Below are positions 36,036 to 45,653 of a DNA stretch of 64,000 nt, one piece after another. Position 1 is the stretch's first letter. Each line of letters begins with the position of its first letter. Source of the stretch: Bacillus sp. NTK074B (GTDB lineage: Bacteria; Bacillota; Bacilli; Bacillales; Bacillaceae_B); contig NZ_JAFKOH010000001.1 of assembly GCF_017303375.1 (NCBI RefSeq), positions 558,001-622,000 of the forward strand, read 5' to 3'. Position numbers and translations under genes: made by a program. The notes beneath the pieces are model-generated. The model worked only from the letters and a program-made list of their open reading frames with translations, was not told the origin of the DNA and ran no database searches.

Positions 36036-38921
36036 TTACCATCTTCCATCAATGTTGCCATCTCCCGTATCGGGATTTTCGTCTTCTTCTGACACAACTT
36101 CGAAGATCGCCCTGGCTATAATATCCGGATTTTCGTCTGATGTCACTGTAATGGTTGTCACTCCACTATTCTCGGGAATTACTTTCCATTGTCCGTCTTC
36201 TTTCACAATATCCACGACACCATTTCCTGTATCCGTTACATTTTTGATGTTTTGGTTTGTCGCATTGGAAGGATTGAATATTAAATTTGAAACAATGTTA
36301 AAGTCGTCCCCCTCAAGAAGCAGCGTATACTTGGATTGATCAAAATCCATACTTTCGAGCTTTATCACCCTGGATTTTACGATGACCTGGATATATTTTT
36401 TGTACTTTCCATTTTTGGTCTCTACTACAACCACATCGATTCCGGGAGATAACCCGGTGATTTTATTCTCCTTGGACGAAATGGTTTGTGTATATACCGA
36501 GTTTAACAGTCGATCTTCACCAGGGGTAACGCTGACACGATAGTTATTATTTGGCTTTCCAAAAGGAAACACATCGATATCGAAGGTCTTCGTTTCCCCT
36601 ACATATAATTCGATAACGGATGGAACACGTATTAAGTCGTCCCCTTCGATCCAGACGGTTTTTCCGATGATGTAATCATTGAGTGCAAATCCTCCGCTTG
36701 CTTTTACCTGGACTTCATTCTTACCGAACAAGTCAATTTTCTTCAACTCACTTACGTGAATGCTATTCCAGCTATCTATTGGTTCATCCTCATTCAAAAT
36801 CCGGTATTGGTATGTCACGTCCTGACCGGGCACTCCGGTTGATACAATGAATTCTGCCTCGTTCGGAATGGAAGCTCCATCCTCCAAAATATTTTTAGTG
36901 ACAGCATCTTTAACCGTTAAATCTGGAATGAATGACAACACGGAAGTGGATCCATCTTTATAGGTGATCGTTAGCTGGGTCGTACCTGCGCTTAATTCCT
37001 TTACAGCTTTATTCGGAAAACGGCTGCTTCCGCCTGCCTCAAGAACAGCGACAGTCGTTTCCCCCTGTCCCGATATCCTTACTTTTTTGATCACTCCATT
37101 AGAATAGCCGTCATACGCATATTCTTTTTGGCTATAATACTGCCTGGTCCTTACTTTTGCGCTTAGTTCACTTTGATCAGGATTCAAGTTACTGGTTACT
37201 TTTGTACCAAATCTGGAATCAATATAAGAAACCCTTGGCTGAGGCATCTTTACATTGTTGATGGCCCATACTGCCTTCATTTTCAAATTAGCGGAGAGTG
37301 AAGCTTGCGAGAATGTTCCCTTATCAAAGCCAATCTTTTGAGTCAATTTCATGACCGCCGTTCGTTGACCATCTACATTCTCAATGGAAACGTTGGTGCT
37401 ATCTGCTATATCCACCCCTTCAGGTAAGGGCTGGTAAATGGTGATGTCACTTACATTCCCCTTAGCATTTGGGTTCACCAGCCCACCAAATCCCAGCTGA
37501 TACTTTCCTGTAAATGTGTTTGTGTCTTTTCCTTGCTCTATCATTAAATTGTATAATTCCTGGTTATTCTTATTCAGTTCAAGCATTCCTGTCACGGATG
37601 CAGGTGCATCGTCCTTTACCTGTATGGTCACAGATTTGGTGTTTGTATATCTCCATGAAGTTTCTTCTGCTGATTTGTATTGTATTTTCAAGTTATTAAA
37701 TGTGTAGGTACCCTTTGTCGTAAATTCAACCGGTAATGACAATGTAATCGGTGACGGCGCTCCTTGCCCCACTTCATAAACGGTGGAAAACGGCAAATAC
37801 ACAAAGTTATTGACCACTTTATACTGATTACGGTCAACCGTCACATTTGCCGGCAATGGCACAGCGACTTCCCCATCCAATTTGACAGAGTTTAATTTAT
37901 TCGCCAGCTTTTCAAATGCATCTGAGACACTGCCTTCACCGGCTTTGATAAAACTACCAGAAGTTTGCCCGGCAAGCATTTGAAGATATCGGTCGTCCAG
38001 GTCCCCTTCACCGTATCCGAGTGTGTGCATGGTGATTTTAGCGTTATATATTTCCTTGGAGACTTCAAGACCTTTTTGTTTAATCAATGCTTGCATTTGC
38101 TGACTGTTCGTTTCTAAATCACCTGGATTGTACCACCCGGAATTAAATGAAGTACCGTCCATTGAGAAAGAAGAAGGAATATATAATGATTTCAACTTAC
38201 TATTATCAGGTGAATATATTTTATGCAGCCATTTATTGTAATAGTATCTGTTTTGGAAGTCATATATCACTTGTTGATTGCTCTCAACAATTCCTGTTTC
38301 ACTACAGGAAAAGAACCAACTGTACCTTGTACATACTTCTTTTTTGACCTTTTCCACTGCAGTCGCAATCATAGGCTGGCCGTCCGTTAAAAACACAATG
38401 TATTTTTCATTAGGGGAGTCTTTCAGCATATCTTTCGCGGCACGCAAGGGATCTGTATAATTTGTGCCTCCATTAGCGGTGGTATATAACATAGAAGTTT
38501 TGATGGCATCGAGGTCATTGCTTAATGGAAGAATCGTTTCAACTTCGGAAGAAAAGGTAATGAGGGAAAAACGGTCATTTCTTTGTTTATTCTTTTCAAA
38601 GAATTGGACGGCACTGGTCAGTCCATTTTTTGCATTTTGCAGCTTATTGTTCGTATTGTTCATTGAACCTGATTTATCAAACACAAAGACAACGTCAATC
38701 GGTGGACGGCTTGTCACTTTCACATCACCTGAAGGAATAATATTAAAGTCCAAGGACGCTTTCGCATTCCCCTCTACAGGTTTAACAATTACTTCTTGTG
38801 AAGGGGTTACATTAAAGTCTACTTTCAAGTTTTCATTTCCCACTGCGAAGACACTGCTTGAATGAAATAAGAATGCAATTATCAAGAACACGAGCAACAA
38901 AAGTTTTGGTTGAATTCTCAT
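36036..38921 (-). CDS. Secreted von Willebrand factor A protein, candidate pilus tip adhesin
   Basis: A 961-residue exported protein. It has a signal peptide (1-26, MRIQPKLLLLVFLIIAFLFH ending VFA), a VWA domain (about 75-370) with a complete MIDAS site (D82-K-S84-G-S86, GGTNY, LTDGQP) and a Cys pair in EVCTRYSWFFSC. Long beta-rich regions follow, ending in an Ig-like BIG2 domain (about 865-950, KLESMDFDQSKYTLLLEGDD). There is no C-terminal membrane anchor. Start 38921 was chosen because GAGGG lies 5 bases upstream and a signal peptide begins there; an earlier ATG (38957) overlaps a TATAAT box. PilY1 of Gram-negative pili has a similar logic. Confidence 0.8.
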   Translation of the reverse strand: MRIQPKLLLLVFLIIAFLFHSSSVFAVGNENLKVDFNVTPSQEVIVKPVEGNAKASLDFNIIPSGDVKVTSRPPIDVVFVFDKSGSMNNTNNKLQNAKNGLTSAVQFFEKNKQRNDRFSLITFSSEVETILPLSNDLDAIKTSMLYTTANGGTNYTDPLRAAKDMLKDSPNEKYIVFLTDGQPMIATAVEKVKKEVCTRYSWFFSCSETGIVESNQQVIYDFQNRYYYNKWLHKIYSPDNSKLKSLYIPSSFSMDGTSFNSGWYNPGDLETNSQQMQALIKQKGLEVSKEIYNAKITMHTLGYGEGDLDDRYLQMLAGQTSGSFIKAGEGSVSDAFEKLANKLNSVKLDGEVAVPLPANVTVDRNQYKVVNNFVYLPFSTVYEVGQGAPSPITLSLPVEFTTKGTYTFNNLKIQYKSAEETSWRYTNTKSVTIQVKDDAPASVTGMLELNKNNQELYNLMIEQGKDTNTFTGKYQLGFGGLVNPNAKGNVSDITIYQPLPEGVDIADSTNVSIENVDGQRTAVMKLTQKIGFDKGTFSQASLSANLKMKAVWAINNVKMPQPRVSYIDSRFGTKVTSNLNPDQSELSAKVRTRQYYSQKEYAYDGYSNGVIKKVRISGQGETTVAVLEAGGSSRFPNKAVKELSAGTTQLTITYKDGSTSVLSFIPDLTVKDAVTKNILEDGASIPNEAEFIVSTGVPGQDVTYQYRILNEDEPIDSWNSIHVSELKKIDLFGKNEVQVKASGGFALNDYIIGKTVWIEGDDLIRVPSVIELYVGETKTFDIDVFPFGKPNNNYRVSVTPGEDRLLNSVYTQTISSKENKITGLSPGIDVVVVETKNGKYKKYIQVIVKSRVIKLESMDFDQSKYTLLLEGDDFNIVSNLIFNPSNATNQNIKNVTDTGNGVVDIVKEDGQWKVIPENSGVTTITVTSDENPDIIARAIFEVVSEEDENPDTGDGNIDGRW

Positions 38922-38955
38922 AATATCCCTCATTTTGGTATTCTGTAATACTTTC

Positions 38956-38961
38956 ATTATA
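38956..38961 (-). promoter_or_regulatory. -10 box of the VWA gene
   Basis: A perfect TATAAT on the minus strand lies about 35 bases before the preferred start codon. The -35 region is A/T-rich without a clear TTGACA. The gene therefore has its own promoter, separate from the cyclase gene upstream. Confidence 0.45.
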
Positions 38962-39016
38962 TCAATTTCAAAAGTATTTTAATAGGACTTAATACTCAAA
39001 TGGTACTCTTTTCATA

Positions 39017-39048
39017 AAAAAAGGATGCCCGGCATTATTAGACATCCT
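39017..39048 (-). terminator. Terminator of the diguanylate cyclase gene
   Basis: AGGATG pairs with CATCCT with a partly paired interior, and the minus strand continues TTTTTTTATG. It lies immediately past the cyclase stop codon. Confidence 0.7.
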
Positions 39049-39052
39049 CTTC

Positions 39053-40765
39053 TCACTTCACATACTGCGCCACACGATTCCGTCCAGCCTGCTTCGCACC
39101 TGTATAAAGCGCACGGTCCGCATGTCGGATCAACGCCAAAGTATCGTCTGCATCTTCGGGAGCAGTCGATACACCAATGCTCGCCGTAATCCTTACCATC
39201 ATCTGCTTGTTTGACTCATCCAGGCTGTCATGCAGTGTGAATGGCTGATTGGCAATCGTGCTCCTGACATACTCTGCGATGCGGAGTGCCTCTTCTCTTT
39301 CAGTGTCGGGAAGAAGGATCACAAATTCTTCTCCTCCGTATCTGGCAACCGTCCCTTTGGAATCGATCAGTGTGCGCAAACGGTCGGCCAGTTCGATCAG
39401 GATTTCATTACCGCTTTGATGACCATAGCTATCATTGATTACTTTGAAGTGATCAAGGTCAAGCATGATGAGTGACAGATTTCTTCTTTTTCCTTCCTCC
39501 AGATTGTTATATTCCATGGAAAGGAGATCTTCGAAGTAACGATAATTGTAAAGTCCTGTAAGAGCACATCGTTCACTGTTTTTCTTGGTCCGTTCGTGGT
39601 GCCTTGCATTTGCGATTGCTATCCCGAAATAAGAGCATAGGATATCGACGATCATCAGTTGAAATTTCTCATAGGCTTTCTTTTTTGAAGAAGCGAGAAG
39701 AAGGATGCCTCTCACCTTTTGGCTTCTGACGATGGGCACGCACAATACGCTTTCCACATCCTCGGGCATATAGCCTTCCGCAATATCGGTCCACTCAGAG
39801 CGGGAGGTATAGAGGACGGACTTCCCCGTCTCCCAAACCACACCGCTGATTCCCTGGTTTTTCATGAGTGGGCGCAGAGTATTGGATTTCATCTCTCCAT
39901 TTTCAACACGCCTTAAAAGCACCAATTCTTCCTCATGACAATCAAGGATATAGGCGTACTCCACTGGAAGGGTCTCGATGATCTTCTCGATGAAAATATC
40001 AAGGACTTCATCTACCTTAAGGCTTTCTGTTAATTGATGACCGATCTCACCTGCTTTTTGAAGATACTCATTAATCTTTTCTGAAGAATTATAAAGTTTT
40101 AATATAATAGAGAGACTGACGAAGGGAACCCCAATCAGCAATGAGGCAATGGCACCCAGTTCAAATGTTAAATAATAGAGTGATAAAGACAGAGGAAACA
40201 TGATCATATTCGCCGTGAAATCCCACACAAAATCCTTACTGTAAAAGCGGACGTCATTATTAGCCACATAATGATGGTACAGAAGGAGCAGAATCTGATT
40301 GATCATAATGGATACGACCTGATAGCAAAGGATCGGAATAATCAGCTGCCCCAGGTCCCGCTCAGCAATTTCCCCGCCAAGCATAAAGTAAATGAGACCA
40401 CTGATGCATGAAACCAGAAAAAACATCAATGAATTCAAAGGGATTCTGTGCCAGTCGTTTTTCGTCACCCTTAGTCTTATGAGCAATGGGATGATGGAAA
40501 ACTGCATGAGGACGATTTCAATGAATAGACCGTATTTCATGAAACCTACAAGAGTCACCCACTGGATGAAAAATATGGTTGCACCGTTTATTACGATGGG
40601 CATGAGGGGAATGAACGTGGCAAATGCCACTAATGTGATAAACTCCAACTCATTTCCTGCAATATTTTCAGGGGGATAGTATTGATATGTAAAATACAGG
40701 CCGGCAGGAACAACGGCAAGCCATGCCAGTAACAAGTACAGCTTTTTCTTTAACGGTAACGTCAT
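39053..40765 (-). CDS. Membrane diguanylate cyclase (GAF-GGDEF)
   Basis: Makes cyclic di-GMP from two GTP. The 570-residue protein has about six N-terminal membrane helices (about 8-225), a GAF sensor domain (about 245-390, ESLKVDEVLDIFIEKI...VLCVPIVRSQKVRGILLL) and a GGDEF domain (about 400-570) with LTGLYNYRYFEDLL, DLDHFKVINDSYGHQSGNE and an intact ARYGGEEF active site. The inhibitory RxxD site expected five residues before GGEEF is missing, so product inhibition is unlikely. ATG 40765 follows GGGGGAT. It lies next to the pilus genes, and cyclic di-GMP often controls pili. Confidence 0.9.
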   Translation of the reverse strand: MTLPLKKKLYLLLAWLAVVPAGLYFTYQYYPPENIAGNELEFITLVAFATFIPLMPIVINGATIFFIQWVTLVGFMKYGLFIEIVLMQFSIIPLLIRLRVTKNDWHRIPLNSLMFFLVSCISGLIYFMLGGEIAERDLGQLIIPILCYQVVSIMINQILLLLYHHYVANNDVRFYSKDFVWDFTANMIMFPLSLSLYYLTFELGAIASLLIGVPFVSLSIILKLYNSSEKINEYLQKAGEIGHQLTESLKVDEVLDIFIEKIIETLPVEYAYILDCHEEELVLLRRVENGEMKSNTLRPLMKNQGISGVVWETGKSVLYTSRSEWTDIAEGYMPEDVESVLCVPIVRSQKVRGILLLASSKKKAYEKFQLMIVDILCSYFGIAIANARHHERTKKNSERCALTGLYNYRYFEDLLSMEYNNLEEGKRRNLSLIMLDLDHFKVINDSYGHQSGNEILIELADRLRTLIDSKGTVARYGGEEFVILLPDTEREEALRIAEYVRSTIANQPFTLHDSLDESNKQMMVRITASIGVSTAPEDADDTLALIRHADRALYTGAKQAGRNRVAQYVK

Positions 40766-40794
40766 ATCTATCCCCCATAAGTGTCATTGAATTG

Positions 40795-40834
40795 AGTATA
40801 GTCTGATCATACTATACTAGTTAAATAGTCACAA
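40795..40834 (-). promoter_or_regulatory. Promoter and dyad of the diguanylate cyclase gene
   Basis: On the minus strand TTGTGA (complement of 40829-40834) and TATGAT (complement of 40806-40811) are 17 bases apart. The -10 sits inside an 8+8 inverted repeat, AGTATAGT (40795-40802) with ACTATACT (40811-40818), which could be a repressor site. Confidence 0.6.
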
Positions 40835-40873
40835 GTTTAAGAATATTTTATCAAAGCAACCAGAGAAAGTCAC

Positions 40874-42187
40874 TTACTTTTTTCTGTAATTTTCCAATAA
40901 AGGAAGTAATAAAGGTTTAACTTCAGATAAAAAGTAGAGAGACCCTGTTATGAAAAGAACGTCATCATCCTGCATGATGGCTAGTTTATCTTTGAGGTAT
41001 GCCTTCCAATCATCCACTGCTATCTTATTAGGGTGTGATGATACCGCATAAAGCTCTTCAACGGATGCCACTCTCGGAAAGTCAAAGGTCGTAAATGCAA
41101 TTGAATCCGCTGCATCTTCCAAATGATTGATCATCGGTTTTAATTCTTTATCATGAAGCGCAGAGAAGAGGACCGCTACGTTCTTATGAAGGAAGCGTTC
41201 TTTAATCGTCTTGACAAGAGCCGCCACTCCTTCTGGATTGTGGGCTCCATCGATATAAATATCAAGGGTATCCGACATAGCTTCCATTCTTCCGGGCCAG
41301 GTAGCCTTCTTCAATCCACGCCGGATGTTTTCGACACCTATTTTCATCTCACACGTTTTCTCGAGAAGCTCGACTACCATAATCGCAAGAGCAGCATTAT
41401 TGATTTGATGGTTCCCGATCATCGAAATCTCGAACACATCATGTAGAAGAGGCGACTGATACTCAAACCTCTCCCCTTTATCCAAAAGGGCCGTTCGCTT
41501 TGCCGAGAAATCCTTATCTAGTTGAACTAGCTGACTTCCCATTTCGAGGGCTTTTTCATCTAAAACCTTTCTTGCTTCCGGTTGATGCACTCCCGAAATA
41601 ACCGGTACCTTGTCCTTGATGATCCCCGCTTTTTCATAAGCGATATCTTCTATTCGGTTGCCAAGAAACTGCATATGATCCATTCCGATACTCGCAATCA
41701 CTGAAATCAATGGAGTGATGACATTTGTTGAATCAAGTCGTCCTCCAAGCCCTACCTCATAGAGAACCAGATCGACGGGTTTCATTTCGGCAAAATAGTA
41801 AAAGCTCATGGCTGTTATGACTTCGAATTCGGATGGAGGCCCCCATTCGGAATTCTCCATTCTTTCAGCAACCGGCTTGATTTTTTCTACAAGAAACGTC
41901 AGGTCCTCATCACTTACAGGGGTTCCATTGATGCTGATGCGTTCGTTGAAACGTTCAAAATAAGGAGAAGTAAATGTTCCAACAGTGTATCCCGCTTCTT
42001 GTAACATATTTCTCAAGTAGGTGACGGTAGATCCTTTACCGTTTGTTCCACCGATATGCACCGTTTTCTGTCTTTGATGGGGGTTCCCAAGTTCCTTCAA
42101 TAAGTGATTCATCCTCATCAAGCCCGGCTTGATTCCAAGTCTCAGTCTTGAGTGTATCCATTCGACTGCCGCTTCATAGTTCAACAA
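40874..42187 (-). CDS. folC: Folylpolyglutamate synthase / dihydrofolate synthase FolC
   Basis: Adds glutamate to folates. The 437-residue form starts LLNYEAAVEWIHSRLRLGIKP and has the P-loop VHIGGTNGKGSTVTYL, DLVLYEVGLGGRLDSTNV and the Mur ligase-type C-terminal domain (WPGRMEAM, IYIDGAHNPEGVAALV). The TTG at 42187 with GGGAG 8 bases upstream matches the family start; an in-frame ATG at 42268 would add 27 atypical residues (VSPPIIRPDEGPFSNDI) and cannot be excluded. It follows valS. Confidence 0.92.
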   Translation of the reverse strand: MLNYEAAVEWIHSRLRLGIKPGLMRMNHLLKELGNPHQRQKTVHIGGTNGKGSTVTYLRNMLQEAGYTVGTFTSPYFERFNERISINGTPVSDEDLTFLVEKIKPVAERMENSEWGPPSEFEVITAMSFYYFAEMKPVDLVLYEVGLGGRLDSTNVITPLISVIASIGMDHMQFLGNRIEDIAYEKAGIIKDKVPVISGVHQPEARKVLDEKALEMGSQLVQLDKDFSAKRTALLDKGERFEYQSPLLHDVFEISMIGNHQINNAALAIMVVELLEKTCEMKIGVENIRRGLKKATWPGRMEAMSDTLDIYIDGAHNPEGVAALVKTIKERFLHKNVAVLFSALHDKELKPMINHLEDAADSIAFTTFDFPRVASVEELYAVSSHPNKIAVDDWKAYLKDKLAIMQDDDVLFITGSLYFLSEVKPLLLPLLENYRKK

Positions 42188-42316
42188 TTGTTTCACTCCC
42201 ACTCGGATGTCATTAGAAAAAGGGCCTTCATCAGGCCGGATGATCGGGGGAGATACCCATTTATCCATCAGACCTGAATCGATTGCCCTCTTTTTACCCT
42301 CTATTCAATGTAAACA

Positions 42317-44968
42317 TTAAACTGATTTAAGCTCTTCGATTCTCGCTTTGACAGTCGCTTGTTTCTCTAGATAATCTTTTTCTTTCTCTTTTTCCTCATC
42401 GACTACTTTTTGAGGGGCTTTGCTTACAAACTTTTCATTGTTCAATTTACCTTGAACTCGGGAAACTTCTTTCGTCCACTTTTCAAGTTCTTTTTGTAGT
42501 CTGGCAATTTCTTCTTCAATATTGATCAGCCCTTCTAATGGAAGATATAGATCCACTCCCGTAACAACGGCCGTCATCGCTTTTTCCGGCGCTCCTAGAT
42601 CTGTCCCCATCTCAAGCTTCTCAGGATTACAGAATTTCTCGATATACGATTGATTCTTTTCGATGATCGTCAGGGTATGGGCATCTTTCGCTTTCAGCAT
42701 CAAGTTGATTTGCTTGCTCATTGGCGTATTCACTTCTGCACGAACATTTCGTACAGCGCGGATGATGTCAACCAGAAGCTTCATCTCTTCTGCCGCCGCA
42801 TTATCAGTCATGTTATCATCAACCGTCGGCCATGCTGCAACCGTGATGGATTCGCCTTGATGCGGCAAGTTCTGCCATATTTCCTCGGTAATAAACGGCA
42901 TGAATGGATGTAGAAGTCTCATCGTGTTGTCGAGTACATATGCCAGGATTGAGCGGGTCGTCTTTTTCGCCGCTTCGTCCTCGCCGTATAGAGGCAGCTT
43001 CGCCATTTCAATGTACCAGTCACAGAAGTCATCCCAGATGAAGTTGTAAAGTATGCGGCCCACTTCACCGAATTCATAACGATCTGCAAGTCGTGTAACC
43101 GTCTCGATCGTTTCATTCAAGCGTGTCAGGATCCATTTATCCGCAACGGACTTTTCACCTGATAAATCGATTTCATCGTATGTCATTCCATCCATATTCA
43201 TCAGTGCAAATCGGGAGGCATTCCAGATCTTGTTCGCAAAGTTCCAAACACTTTCCACTTTCTCGAATGAGAAGCGCAGGTCCTGACCGGGTGAGCTTCC
43301 GGTTGTCAGGAAGTAGCGAAGGGAATCGGAACCGTATTTTTCGATGACGTCCATAGGGTCTACACCGTTCCCCAATGATTTACTCATCTTACGGCCATCG
43401 GCATCCCGAACCAAACCATGAATAAGAACATCTTTGAATGGGCGTTCCCCAGTAAACTCAAGTCCTTGGAAAATCATTCGCGACACCCAGAATCCGATAA
43501 TATCGTATCCTGTTACCAGTGTATTGGTTGGGTAGTAACGCTTAAAGTCTTCTGCATCCAAGTCAGGCCAGCCCATCGTTGAGAACGGCCATAGAGCTGA
43601 ACTGAACCAAGTGTCTAACACGTCGTCTTCTTGGGTCCAGTTTTCACCGTCTTTGGGTGCTTCTTTCCCTACATACATTTCTCCCGTTTCGTTGTGGTAC
43701 CAGGCAGGGATTCTGTGTCCCCACCATAGTTGGCGGGAAATACACCAGTCACGTGTGTTTTCCATCCATCGCAAGTAGGACGTTTCAAAACGATCGGGAA
43801 CAAAGTTAATTTTGTTTTCACCTTCTTGAAGTTTAACCGCTTCTTCCGCTAATGTATCCATCTTAACGAACCATTGGGTAGAAAGATAAGGCTCAACCAC
43901 TGCCCCACTGCGCTCCGAATGCCCAACTGAATGCATATGCTCTTCAATCTTGAACAATACACCCGAGTCCTGTAGATCCTTCACGATTTGCTTACGGCAG
44001 TCAAAACGATCCATGCCGTTATACTTGTCAGCTTTCTCGTTCATTGTTCCATCTTCATTCATCACTAAGATGCGTTCAAGATTGTGACGGTTCCCGATTT
44101 CGAAGTCGTTCGGGTCATGGGCAGGGGTGATTTTCACCGCTCCGGAGCCGAATTCCATATCCACATAATCGTCACCGACGATCGGAATTTCACGTCCTAC
44201 GATTGGAAGGGTAACCTTTTTCCCGATCAGGTGCTTGTAACGGTCGTCTTCCGGATGTACTGCTACTGCTGTATCCCCTAGCATCGTTTCCGGACGCGTT
44301 GTGGCGATTTCAATATGGCCACTTCCATCGGCAAGAGGATACCTCATATGATAGAATGCGCCTTGAACATCTTTATGGATAACCTCGATATCGGATAGTG
44401 CCGTCTTTGTTGCAGGATCCCAGTTGATGATATATTCCCCGCGGTAGATCAAGCCTTTATTATAGAGGTCGATGAATACCTTCTGAACCGCATCCGACAA
44501 CCCTTCATCAAGTGTGAAGCGCTCACGGCTGTAATCAAGTCCCAGTCCTACTTTTGCCCACTGCTGGCGGATATGCTCGGCATATTCTTCTTTCCAATTC
44601 CACGTTTCTTTCACGAACTTCTCACGGCCCAGGTCATAGCGTGAGATTCCCTGGTTGCGCAGCTTTTCATCCACTTTCGCCTGTGTGGCAATACCTGCAT
44701 GGTCCATTCCAGGCAGCCAAAGTACGTCGTAGCCCTGCATGCGTTTCATTCTGGTCAGGATATCCTGTAAGGCGGTGTCCCAGGCGTGACCAAGATGAAG
44801 CTTCCCCGTTACGTTCGGCGGAGGGATGACGATGGTGTAAGGCTCCTTCTCCTTATCGTTTGTCGCTTCAAAGTACTTGCCTTCGAGCCACCATTTATAA
44901 CGTCCCTGTTCAATGGCATTTGGATCATATTTCGTTGGCATTGCTAGTTGTTGATCTTGAGTTTCCAT
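42317..44968 (-). CDS. valS: Valyl-tRNA synthetase
   Basis: Class I synthetase charging tRNA-Val. The 883-residue protein has the HIGH motif in [15 protein letters not shown] (near residue 50), the editing domain (about 190-340), KMSKS in [15 protein letters not shown] (near 525), an anticodon domain, and a C-terminal coiled-coil arm (about 810-883, [25 protein letters not shown]). ATG 44968 with GAGGA upstream. A T-box leader precedes it. Confidence 0.98.
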   Translation of the reverse strand: METQDQQLAMPTKYDPNAIEQGRYKWWLEGKYFEATNDKEKEPYTIVIPPPNVTGKLHLGHAWDTALQDILTRMKRMQGYDVLWLPGMDHAGIATQAKVDEKLRNQGISRYDLGREKFVKETWNWKEEYAEHIRQQWAKVGLGLDYSRERFTLDEGLSDAVQKVFIDLYNKGLIYRGEYIINWDPATKTALSDIEVIHKDVQGAFYHMRYPLADGSGHIEIATTRPETMLGDTAVAVHPEDDRYKHLIGKKVTLPIVGREIPIVGDDYVDMEFGSGAVKITPAHDPNDFEIGNRHNLERILVMNEDGTMNEKADKYNGMDRFDCRKQIVKDLQDSGVLFKIEEHMHSVGHSERSGAVVEPYLSTQWFVKMDTLAEEAVKLQEGENKINFVPDRFETSYLRWMENTRDWCISRQLWWGHRIPAWYHNETGEMYVGKEAPKDGENWTQEDDVLDTWFSSALWPFSTMGWPDLDAEDFKRYYPTNTLVTGYDIIGFWVSRMIFQGLEFTGERPFKDVLIHGLVRDADGRKMSKSLGNGVDPMDVIEKYGSDSLRYFLTTGSSPGQDLRFSFEKVESVWNFANKIWNASRFALMNMDGMTYDEIDLSGEKSVADKWILTRLNETIETVTRLADRYEFGEVGRILYNFIWDDFCDWYIEMAKLPLYGEDEAAKKTTRSILAYVLDNTMRLLHPFMPFITEEIWQNLPHQGESITVAAWPTVDDNMTDNAAAEEMKLLVDIIRAVRNVRAEVNTPMSKQINLMLKAKDAHTLTIIEKNQSYIEKFCNPEKLEMGTDLGAPEKAMTAVVTGVDLYLPLEGLINIEEEIARLQKELEKWTKEVSRVQGKLNNEKFVSKAPQKVVDEEKEKEKDYLEKQATVKARIEELKSV

Positions 44969-45011
44969 GTAATTTCCTCCTCTATCATACTGTGAGTCAT
45001 TTTCAAAAAAA

Positions 45012-45277
45012 ATAAAAAAATCCCCCGTCCTGTGAAAAGGACGAAGGATTCCATTCGCGGTACCACCTTTTTTCTCAGGAGAAAGAAAACTCCTGAACTC
45101 TCGACGGAAATAACGGCTTTTAACCGGCTTCTACTACTCTCATTTCATAGAAACAGCTCTCCAGGCGACCTTCCATTGTCTTAACGTAGAAAATCTCTCA
45201 CCAAACGATTTTCCTCTCTGAAAGTAAGGATCAATGTACTCTTCCTGTTCATTGCTTTTCGTGATTATTCATTTATT
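45012..45277 (-). ncRNA. T-box riboswitch upstream of valS
   Basis: The minus strand contains the canonical T-box motif GGTGGTACCGCGAAT (complement of 45053-45067), followed by a terminator hairpin (GTCCT/AGGAC, complement of 45023-45042) and a T-run. A long stem I region precedes it. Uncharged tRNA-Val would stabilise the antiterminator and turn on valS-folC. A GUA in AGAGTAGTAGAAG (complement near 45132-45144) is a candidate Val specifier; this is uncertain without folding. Confidence 0.93.
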
Positions 45278-45283
45278 CATTAT

Positions 45284-45311
45284 AGTATAGGAAAAGATAA
45301 ACTTTCGTCAA
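45284..45311 (-). promoter_or_regulatory. Sigma-A promoter of valS
   Basis: On the minus strand TTGACG (complement of 45306-45311) and TATACT (complement of 45284-45289) are 16 bases apart, placing the start at the 5' end of the T-box leader. Confidence 0.65.
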
Positions 45312-45326
45312 TCATTATTGGCCATT

Positions 45327-45356
45327 TTGTTAAAAAATATTCATTTCGCCTATACA
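45327..45356 (+). promoter_or_regulatory. Candidate promoter of the small membrane protein gene
   Basis: TTGTTA (45327-45332) and TATACA (45351-45356) are 18 bases apart on the plus strand, about 64 bases before the small open frame at 45420. Confidence 0.42.
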
Positions 45357-45419
45357 TAGGCACCATTCCATCCTGCATTCATAAGATAAAGTAGTGAATA
45401 CACCCAGGAAAGTGAGTGG

Positions 45420-45614
45420 ATGATGATGAAAAAAATCAACCAATACACCTTGCAGAAATGGATGGGGAATGCCCGTTTGATATGTAAGCAGTTCATCATT
45501 CCTTTTACCATCTTCCAAGGCATCCGCACCATATTGCTCCCAACCACTTTTGATGTTCTTCTGCTAACCCTGTTCATTGGTATCGGCCTTGCCATTTACT
45601 TTGATTGGATTTAA
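45420..45614 (+). CDS. Small membrane protein, unknown
   Basis: A 64-residue open frame on the opposite strand to its neighbours. The N-terminus is basic and polar (KKINQYTLQKWMGNARLICK) and a hydrophobic segment covers about residues 41-61 (TTFDVLLLTLFIGIGLAIYF). It is supported by an upstream promoter-like pair, AGGAA 9 bases before the ATG, and a strong terminator on the plus strand right after the stop. Two further ATG codons directly follow the first. Family not recognised. Confidence 0.6.
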   Translation: MMMKKINQYTLQKWMGNARLICKQFIIPFTIFQGIRTILLPTTFDVLLLTLFIGIGLAIYFDWI

Positions 45615-45653
45615 AGAACTGACGACCTGTGTGGATTCGTCAGCTCTTTTTTT
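45613..45653 (+). terminator. Terminator of the small membrane protein gene
   Basis: CTGACGA (45619-45625) pairs with TCGTCAG (45637-45643), extended by AGA/TCT, followed by CTCTTTTTTTATTC on the plus strand. Its orientation is the best evidence that 45420-45614 is transcribed. It may also slow ysxE transcription, which ends here from the other side. Confidence 0.8.

Noticed and set aside
36036-36090. NPDTG near the C-terminus of the VWA protein as a sortase signal
   Set aside because: No hydrophobic segment or positively charged tail follows; the protein ends nine residues later.
38922-38957. Earlier ATG of the VWA gene
   Set aside because: It overlaps a perfect TATAAT box and lacks a ribosome site, while the later ATG has GAGGG and starts a normal signal peptide.
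42188-42268. Longer FolC start at ATG 42268
   Set aside because: The 27 extra residues do not resemble FolC N-termini; kept only as an alternative because the TTG start cannot be proven.
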